From Sipunculus nudus (lineage: Eukaryota; Annelida; Sipuncula; Golfingiida; Sipunculidae): a stretch of DNA of 64,000 bases. Under the pieces are notes generated by a model that was given only the letters and a program-made list of their open reading frames with translations, was not told the DNA's origin and did no database searches. Location: the NCBI GenBank assembly GCA_026874595.1, contig CM049313.1, positions 64,172,159-64,236,158 of the forward strand, given 5' to 3'. Made by a program: the position numbers and the translations under genes. Numbering within the stretch: position 1 is the stretch's first letter; each line of letters starts with the position of its first letter. This document shows positions 55,740 to 64,000 of the stretch, piece after piece.

Positions 55740-56480
55740 ATTAATTCAACTGAGGTGCAGATGGGGTCAAATGAGCTGTACAGGAAAGTCTGCTATGGAG
55801 CAGGTGGGATCAGTTGTGCAGTACAATGAGGTCATCTGAGGAGCAGATAGGGTCAGCTGAGCAGTACAATGAGGTCATCTGAGGAGCAGATGGGGTCAGC
55901 TGAGCAGTACAAGAAAGTCTGCCAAGGAACAGACGGGGTCAATTAAGCAGTACAGGAAAGTCAGCTGAGGAGCAGGAAGGTGCTAGCTGAGCAGTACAGG
56001 AAAGTTCGCTGAGGACCAGGTGATACAGCTGAGCAGTACAGGAAAGTCTCCTGAGGACCAGGTGATACAGCTGAGCAGTACAGAAGGTTATATGTGGAGG
56101 AGGTGGGGTAAGTCAGCTGAGTAGTCCAGGAAGGTCAGCAGAGGTGCAAGTGGGGTCAGCTAAGGGGTGCAGGAAGGTTAAGGAATTTTGGAACTGATTG
56201 TGCCGGATGGTGTCAGGAAGGTCAGCAGTTGAGCAGATGGAGTCAGCTGAACAGTATAAGGTCAGCTGAGGAGCCAGCTGAGCAGTACAGGAAGATCAGC
56301 TGAGTTGCAGGTGGAGTCAACTAAACAGTACAGAAAGGTCAGCTCAGAAACTGATGGTGTCTGATGGTGTCAACTGAGTAGTAAAGGAAGGTCAGCTGAG
56401 TAGTACAAAAGGTGAGCTGAGGTGCAGGTGATGTAAGCTGAGCATTTCAGGCATCTGATTAGGAGGTTGAGACAGTTGCA
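55740..56480. repeat. GTCAGCTGAGCAGTACAGGAA-type minisatellite
   Basis: Irregular units built from GTCAGCTGAG, GAGCAG and AGTACAGGAAAGTC; unit length varies from about 25 to 60 bp. Related in wording to the block at 57240-59440. Confidence 0.82.
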
Positions 56481-56644
56481 TAGTACAGGAAGTAATTGGA
56501 GCAGGTGGAGACAGATAAACAGAAGATAGTTCTGATCAGAAGAGTAAAGGAAAGTCATCTAGAGGTATATGAGTTCATATGAGTAGCCAATGATTAGGGT
56601 GGGCAGAAGATTGGATAAGTCAGGAAAGACATCTTTTTGAAAAA

Positions 56645-57125
56645 TAAACAAGGGCAAAGTTGATCTGTGTAACAGATCTAGTATGTCCCCTACCTGATGT
56701 GAGAATATTTAGAAAAAAAGAACAGTGAATTCATGTATGAAATTTAAGATGGGTCAATATTACAGAGCAAGATTACCTCTGCAACCTTAAAAATGCATGA
56801 AGGTCATCCATTTTTTTACCTGGCCTCGCCCTTCATGAGGTTCTTCAATCCTGAGAGTTTGGTGACTGTGCCTGGAATTCTTTTAAAATTATTGTGTGAC
56901 CATCATTTTAGCATTATTGCCGCTGTGACCTTGAAAAATTGGTCAAGGTTATCCATGTTTGAACTTAGCCTAGCCCTAAATAAGGTTCATCAATGCTGCA
57001 AGTTTGGTTACTGTACCTCAAATTTCTATGAGTTATTGTGTTAACATCATTTTAGCATTATCACAGCTGTGACCTTGAAAAATGTGTTCGAACTTGGTTT
57101 AGCCCTTATCGCATTAACAAATGTG
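56645..57125. repeat. Dispersed repeat with three modules of about 145 bp
   Basis: GTGACCTTGAAAAATTGGTC-like phrases recur near 56785, 56925 and 57070. Starts near ACAAGGGCAAAGTT with the hairpin GATCTGTGTAACAGATC at 56674. Confidence 0.6.
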
Positions 57126-57235
57126 TTGGATGACCAAACACAAGGATCCTCACCATTTCTATTTCCCCTTTCAACGGCGCCTTCGGCAACAGCAGGGGCA
57201 ACTAAGTTGGAGAGATTAAGTCAGGTAAACAAAGG

Positions 57236-59440
57236 ATCACTCAGAGGTGCAACAGAGGCACTATGCTGGGCAGAAGAGAGTCAACAAAAGCAACAGAGGG
57301 ACCACACTGAGCAGTAAATAGAGACAACTGAGCAACAAAGGGAAAAAGGCTGAAAAGTAAAGAGAGACAACTGACCAGCAGAGGGGCAAGGGTGAGCAGT
57401 GAAGAGAGAAAACTGAGCAACAGAGGAACCAGGCTATGCACTAATATAAAGAGAATCAACTTAAGCCCCATTCACACTCTCCCAGATCAGCCCAAAGATG
57501 CCAACGGATGAGGGATCCCTGGTGTTCCGTACAGTGTCCACCGTCATCCTTGGTTCCATCCATGCTTATCCAATGTGATCCCTTGTGTTCCGGGAACCGC
57601 TACAGAAGTTTTAAAACTGTTCAAAACTTGTGTAGCGGCGTCTACGGTCTGCCGTACTCCTGCCGTTGTGTGTCCCTGATTGACCGTAGCACATTCCTCG
57701 TCATCCGTCACGCGTCCCTGCATGGATCCGTACCCATCCTTGGTGCTCCCTTGCCATCCAAGGCTTAAACAAAACAGATGTGTTAGAGTTGCGATACTGT
57801 TGTGTACGGCAGCATTAAGGTAATGCTGTTGGTGCCACGGTCATAGGATCCCTAAGGGTCCGTAAGTGGCTACAAAAAAGACCACTTTCGGCCAATATAA
57901 CCGCATCATGTCTGAAATTAGAGTAGAAGATATTAATGCTTTTAAGAACTTTATGAGACTTGTACCATGTGAAACATGTGAAAGAGGGCTGACAAGCCCT
58001 TTTTATACGAAAAAGCAGCGCAGCTCCATCCATAGCATGACCCTAACGCTTCGGCCACATGCCGTAGTACCTCCGTATCTATCCGTCATGGTATGTACTA
58101 AAACCCTCATGATCTTTAGTCATTCCGTGGATGTTCACGGAAGGTTTACGAAGATCCTTGGTGAATCTGCCCTGTGTCCATATTGAAACCCTGGTGTTCT
58201 GTACTGAAATCTTGGTGGTCCGTACTGAAACCCTGGTGGTCCCTGACACCCTTCCGTAGGGTATATCGATCCACAATCATTCACCACGGATCGCAAGTCC
58301 ATGGCTGTCCATTGTGATCCATAGGCTAATCTGGGACAGTGTGACTGGGGCTTTAGCAGCAGAGGGCAAGGCTAAGCAGTAAAGAGAGACAACTGAGCAA
58401 CAGAGGGACCAGGCTGAGCAGTGAAGAGAGACAACTGAGCAACAGAGGGACCAGGCTGAGCAGCAAAGAGAGTCAACTTAGCAACAGAGGGACCAGCTGA
58501 GCAGCAAAGAGAGACTGTTGAGCAACAGGAGACCAGCTGAGCAGCAAAAAGAGAGTACAGTGAAACAAATGAGCAGCAGAGGGGCAAGGGTGAGCAGTAA
58601 AGAGAGACTGTTGAGCAACAGAGGGACCAGGCTAAGTAGTAATATAGAGAGAATCAACTGAGCAGCAGAGGGGCCAGGCTGAGCAGTAGAGTGAATAAAA
58701 TGAGCAGCAGAGGGGCAAGGCTGAGCGGTTAAGAGAGTCAACTGAACAACAAGGGGACCAGGCTTAACAGTAATATAAATAGAATCAACTGAGCAGCAAG
58801 GGGCCAGGCTGAACAGTAAAGAGGGACAACTGAGCAACAGAGGGAAAAGGCTGAGCAGCAAAGAGAGTCAACTGAGAAACAGAGAAACCAGCTGAGCAGC
58901 AAAGAGAGTCAACTGAGCAACAGAGGGACCAGCTGAGCAGCAAAAATAGAGTACAGTGAAACCAATAAGCAGCAGAGGGGCAAGGGTGAGCAGTAAAGAG
59001 AAACTGTTGAGCAACAGAGGGACCAGGCTAAGTAGTAATATAGAGAGAATCAACTGAGCAGCAGAGGGGCCAGGCTGAGCAGTAAACAGAGACAACTGAG
59101 CAACAGAGGGACTAGACTGAGCAGTAGAGTGAATCAAATGAGCAGCAGAGGGGCAAGGCTGAGCAGTTAAGAGAGTTATCTGAACAACAGATAAAAGTAA
59201 TATAAAGTATATATAAGTAGGCTTAAAAGTAATATAAATAGAATCAAATGAGCAGCAAAGGGGCCAGGCTGAGTAGTAAAGAGAGACAACTGTGCAGCAG
59301 AGGGGCCAGGCTGAGCAGTTAAGATAGTCAACTGAGCAACAGAGGGGCCAGGCTAAGCAGTAATATAAAGAGAATCAACTGAGCAGCAGAAAAGCCAGGC
59401 TGAGCAGTAAAGAGAGACAACTGAGCGTCAAAGGTCAACA
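57236..59440. repeat. Large minisatellite (GAGCAACAGAGGGACCAGGC-type), split by a MITE
   Basis: Units built from AGAGAGACAACTGAGCA, ACAGAGGG and CCAGGCTGAGCAGTA, with higher-order repeats of several hundred bp in 58340-59440. Long minus-strand open frames (LLLSLVPLLL, AAQLSLFTAQ) are by-products. Interrupted at 57464-58352. Confidence 0.88.
57464..58352. mobile_element. TIR element of 889 bp with TTA target duplication (PIF/Harbinger-like)
   Basis: Ends AGCCCCATTCACACTCTCCC and GGGACAGTGTGACTGGGGCT form inverted repeats of about 27 bp with a few mismatches. TTA lies on both sides (57461-57463, 58353-58355). Removing it restores a normal satellite unit, CAACTTAGCAGCAGAGGG. The 3 bp TWA-type duplication fits PIF/Harbinger. 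No transposase. Confidence 0.82.
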
Positions 59441-59697
59441 GGGCAGAACAGATATTTGTCAGTTTGGTATTACTAGCTATTTGCTATGACAAAGGATGAC
59501 AAAAAGATGATGTCCATTCAAATCCTTCAAATTTACAACAATATTAATTACTGGCAGTATTTCTGCTGCTGAATGTTTGCATTTTCTAAATATCATCCTT
59601 GCAAAATATGTAAATGTATAACACAAAACCTGTCATATTTTTATATTTTTTTCTTTTACCCTATCTGAAAAAGAACTCAAGAATAAAAGCATACTTA

Positions 59698-61140
59698 AAA
59701 CTAGAATACGGGTAGTCGACAAGCGACTACGTGTATCCACCAAAATTAGAGAAGGACGGGTGAAGTGAGGCATGGATTGAGTGGCAAGGGGATATAGAGT
59801 TATATGTGTTACATATTAGAATAGATCTCTGCCACATAAACATGATTGTAGGTGGTGCCACCTGTTATTTGAACAAGAAACTATCCAAGATGTATACACA
59901 TGCAAAATTTCATGTGGAAAAGTCAAACCACTGCAGAGATATGAGTGATTTTAGCCAACAGCAGACAAACAGATGGACGCTGTGCAAAAATGGCTGCAGG
60001 TGGCGCCACCATTTTTGTGTATGTTATAAAGCTATCCAAGGGCTACATTTGTGTAAATTTTTTTTTCCTGATTGGTCAAACTGTTCCGGAGATATATGCA
60101 TTAATGTCTGCAGCGTGAATGTGAATGTAGGTGGCGCCACCTGTCATAAAATCAAGAAAGCTATCCAGGATGTATATGCATGCCGAATTACAGGTAATTT
60201 GGTCAAACCACTGCAGAGATAAGAGTGATTTTAACCAAAGGCAGATGAACAGATGGACGCTGTGCAAAAATGGCTGCAGGTGGCACCACCATTTTTGTGT
60301 ATGTTATAAAGCTATCTAAGGGCTACATTTGTGTAAAAATTTTTTCCTAATTGGTTGAACAAGTCCGGAGATATAAGCATGGATGTCTACAGTGTGAACG
60401 TGAATGTAGGTGGCGCCACCTGTCATAAAATCAAGAAAGCTATGTGGGATGTATACGCATGCTGAATTTAAGGTAATTTGGTCAAACCACTGCAGAGATA
60501 AGAGTGATTTTAACCTAAGGCAGACAAACAGATGAACGCTGTGCAAAAATGGCTGCAGGTGGCGCCACCATTTTTGTAAATTTTTTTGTTCTGATTGGTC
60601 AAAGGGTTCCCGAGATAAGAGCTTGGATGTCTGCAGCTTTAACGTGAATGTAGGTGGCGCCACCTGTCATAAAATCAAGAAAGCTGTCTAGGGTGTATAC
60701 GCATGCCAAATTTTAGGTGAATTAGTTAAACCACTGCAGAGATATGAGTGATTTTAACCCAAGGCAGATGAACAGATGGACACTGTGCAAACATGGTTGC
60801 AGGTGGCGCCACCTTTTGTTATGAATGTTATAAAGCTATCCCAGGGCTACATTTGAGTAAAAAATTTTTTCCTGATTTGTCAAATGGTTTCAGAGATATA
60901 TGGGTTTATGTGTGGAAACAGACGCACAAACGGACGCCGGGCAGAGAGGATAGGTCAGAGGTCAAGGTCACTTGGTAAGGCACCAGTTCACATGTGACCC
61001 AATAATTTGTGTAAGTTTTGGAAAAATCCGTCCAGTAGTCTCAGAGGAGTTCTCCAGAAACGAACACGACAGGGCGGAATCCGGTCAAAAATTAACATAG
61101 TATCCGCAAAACTTTGTTTTGGTGGATACAAATATGTTTT
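59698..61140 (-). mobile_element. Repeat family D copy 4, palindrome-rich
   Basis: Left end CTAGAATACGGGTAGTCGAC, then AAGCGACTACGTGTATCC, is the reverse complement of the D 3' end and forms a 7 bp hairpin. Six perfect GGTGGCGCCACC palindromes at 59999, 60130, 60409, 60558, 60653 and 60802. The right end matches the 5' part of copy 3 in inverse. Confidence 0.72.
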
Positions 61141-61294
61141 GCAGGACATTCAAAAATGCCATAATCATGATGGACATGAAATTATTGTTGAAAACAAATG
61201 GTTTTCATAATGCATTAATTAATTACTTAATTAAAAAACTCAGTTCCAGTGGTAAATATGGTACATTCCATTCACTAAATTATTAATATATAAT

Positions 61295-61295
<1 letters not shown>

Positions 61296-61328
<33 letters not shown>
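61296..61328. repeat. TA microsatellite
   Basis: About 32 bp of TA. Confidence 0.9.
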
Positions 61329-61330
<2 letters not shown>

Positions 61331-61472
61331 TTATCTATCAGAAATGTATTATCTTTGTTTTCTAAAGTTTGAGATAGTGGGATAAAGTGAAATCAATTGA
61401 TAAGTTTACTCTATGAGGTTAATAGGAGGGAGTGAGTGAATATGGGGAAATGGAAGAGTGATAGAGAGGGAA

Positions 61473-61473
<1 letters not shown>

Positions 61474-61508
<35 letters not shown>
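61474..61508. repeat. GA microsatellite
   Basis: About 34 bp of GA. Confidence 0.93.
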
Positions 61509-61511
<3 letters not shown>

Positions 61512-61544
61512 TTATGAATGTGGTTTGCTCCCTCTGAGGCTGAG

Positions 61545-63085
61545 GTGGGTGAGTGCAAACAAATATAGTGTATCCACAGGAGCTGAGCAAGACAATATTC
61601 TTGGCTACATCAAACATCCCAGGCTGTGTATGTCATTCACATCCAAGCAGGCAGCAGACAGCAAGTCCCACGCCTGTGATAAATTCTGTGTCTGTGTAGC
61701 CAAGCAAGCAAGTAGAAAAGCCAGGCCAGACTGCTCAGAAGCACTGCCAGGCAGTACATGGTTACAGCAGGATCCCTGCTGGGCTCCAAGACTTCAACTG
61801 CAGATTGTACAGAAATTTCACAAAGTGCCCTCACTTGATTACTGAGTTTTGTCCCTGAGATGCTGGAAGAGGATGAAGCAGTGAGATATGTTTCAGCAGC
61901 CTTGATGCTGAAGCGGGGATAGCTCAAGTCTTTGTTGGCTTCTGGGGGCTACATTGGCCAAGTAACCTAAGAACCGGCAAATTACTACAATGTGGCCCTG
62001 TTGGCAATATTAGGCTGGCTGGGCAGGGTTTCCGCTTGGAGTGGCAGCCCACATGTGGTCTGTAATAGCTTTGGTATGGCCAAGACCCCATTGAGGACCT
62101 TGGTGATCCTGCAACCATTGTGGACGTGCTATCATTTTGTCATCAGCTCTCTACAAGTTTTTGTGGAAGCTGGTATAATGACATGGCTGGCCATTCAGGG
62201 ATGACAGGTCTCGTGGAAGTGACATGACAGTTGGTGTGCCCGCGGCCACATCACCGCATCACTGGTCCGTGCAGTTTCTGTGTGCTCTACTAAACGGTGC
62301 CATCTCTCTGTATTTTATACAAGGGGCCAGCTACCTCAACACAGGTAGGCCAGAGCTTAAATTGTCTGATATACAGGCCACGGTTTGTTGCCAACGTGAT
62401 GCACCAGTGGCCACAGGTACAGACTTATTAATTGGTTGTAGTACTCAAAGAGAAGATAGCACTGAAGTTAGTGATGCTGTCTTACTGCTGAACAGAACAG
62501 ATAGAGAACTTGTGAGTATAGTTCTGACAAGGCAGCACTGAAGAACTCAGGGGTCACTGTGCCTGGCTACAAATCTGCTCATCTACCAGCCTGCTAAGGC
62601 TCTTAACTTAACTACATCTGAGTGGTAAGCAGGGAACACCTTTAGTTATACTGCCAGCTGAACGGATCCATCCCAGGGTGCAGTTTGGGAAATGTGTTTT
62701 CACTGAACCTTGTGTAACCACAGAATTGTTCCGCTTTGGTTGGCGCTGCATGTTAACTCACGGTGGAGTGGGAGGAGTAAGCCATCCTGTCGAGCTGTCA
62801 ATCTTCTGGCTGACAATGACAAGGTGTTGATATATAACACATACACCAAGAGGCCAACAATGTGCTCTTGGCCTCTTCGTGGTGCCAGGTGAGAGCTGCC
62901 TAGTTGCAGGCTTGTGATATAAGCCACATACATACCCAGCCCCTGTTGGCCAGGTATGCCCTCAGTAAACCCAGCTGTATCAGACACATCGGATACTGCT
63001 TATTCTTGTGCATCAGGCCACGAGTGGAAGCAACTGTATCCCTCTGGACTTGATTTAAAACACAGCCTGCTTGTTTATATGGTAA
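61545..63085. other. GC-richer segment, unassigned
   Basis: Composition is clearly different from its AT-rich surroundings, with several open frames of 60-105 codons on both strands. None shows a family I recognise, and the frames do not connect through good splice sites. A donor-like GTAAGT follows a short open stretch at 63081. Could be a decayed or captured gene, or a repeat. Confidence 0.35.
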
Positions 63086-64000
63086 GTTCTATCAATGAAT
63101 CTTGTGTTACTATTACTATGCACCAATTTCACAACTTTTCAACTGTTTTATCAGACTTTGTTATAATCTATCCTTACAGAAATTATCTAATTGTTTAACA
63201 TTCATCTATTTACAAATTGAAAATAAATTTGTGTTCAAATTTTTTTATCAACTTTTTAATAGATTTAGTGATCAACTGTTCTTACATACACTATTTACTG
63301 GTTACACACACATTAACAGGAATTTATATTAAAATTACTTGTACTGATATTTAAATTTTTAAAAATTATAATAATAATATATAATATATATATATATTAT
63401 TTATATATATATTAATAATAATATATATAATTTTCATTGATACTATTTCACTCTCAAATTTTACTTTTGAAAATGTAAAATTAAGTAAATCTCTAAATTT
63501 ACAAATTTATTCCAGAGAGAAAGATCTGATAAGCAGGCTTTAGTACCACTCCTGTATACCATTACCAAAGAGAAAAGTTAAAGCCATATGAGTATATGAG
63601 TATATGAGTATTTGTACATTTTTCTGTAAGTACAATTAAGTGCAACTTAAACTACCACATATATGTTTTAGTAAATTTAGTATACACACAAGTATGTAGT
63701 AGTTTATGTGCAACACTGCAAGTACTATATATATATATATATATATAGTTTTATTCTGGAGGTGCATGTCCTCCGCTCTCCAGCTGTACCTGCAAGAGGA
63801 TACATTCATGTGAGATTTTATGATATATGATATGAAACACAATCACAGAAAAATGTATAAATATGTACTCAGGGTAGGCCTAAACAGAATGTTCAGGCCC
63901 TTGAGGTGGTAGCTTTGTGGTGCTACACTCTCTTATGACACCGGTATAAAGTGTCACAGTTGTTATTTTGATTAGTGGAAGTTCATATGCCACTTTTATG
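63086..64000. other. AT-rich right edge, nothing recognised
   Basis: Low-complexity TA runs at 63379-63430 and 63727-63748. No gene seen. Confidence 0.5.

Noticed and set aside
57241-59137. Long minus-strand frames rich in LLLSLVPLL and AAQLSLFTAQ
   Set aside because: Translations of the minisatellite; hydrophobicity is an artefact of the repeat unit.

Overview
The window is nuclear DNA from an animal, most likely a marine lophotrochozoan and probably a mollusc. The evidence is one long intron-split gene with GT-AG introns, AT-rich introns, and very dense interspersed repeats. Many repeats have 5' ends like TTTTAGCTCAGCTGA, runs of GTCC/GTCTGTCC, and hairpin 3' ends followed by CTTGTT. I recall repeats of this kind from mollusc genomes, but the species cannot be fixed from the sequence alone. 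No bacterial operon, CRISPR array, rRNA gene or canonical tRNA gene was seen.

Region 1 (1-3202): upstream DNA with a repeat 3' end, a dispersed repeat, a TA microsatellite and a 22-23 bp minisatellite that ends about 300 bp before the start codon of the main gene.

Region 2 (3203-36897): one complete plus-strand gene for non-lysosomal glucosylceramidase (GBA2, family GH116). I resolved 17 coding exons. Every junction is GT-AG and every phase is consistent. The joined reading frame is 2523 nt, giving 840 residues plus a stop. The predicted nucleophile is Glu464, at the end of exon 9, and the acid/base is Asp614, in exon 13. Their spacing of 150 residues is the same as in the human enzyme (Glu527 and Asp677). 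The introns hold several Helitron/Helentron-like non-autonomous elements, with hAT-type and piggyBac-type MITEs nested inside some of them. Exon 16 is followed by a near-perfect 90 bp second copy of its 3' part, with its own splice donor, 117 bp (39 codons) downstream. A large element in intron 12 and an inverted relative in intron 16 flank exons 13-16.

Region 3 (36898-54480): 3' flank and intergenic DNA. It holds microsatellites, a roughly 290 bp tandem repeat, a 477 bp hAT MITE with a perfect 8 bp target duplication, a 20 bp minisatellite, and a foldback element of about 1.8 kb. I saw no convincing gene.

Region 4 (54480-64000): a CpG-rich stretch with a possible first coding exon of an unidentified plus-strand gene (54809-54955). 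It is followed by two large minisatellite blocks, one of them split by an 889 bp element with TTA target duplications, then by a repeat array rich in the palindrome GGTGGCGCCACC, and then by a GC-richer stretch I could not assign.
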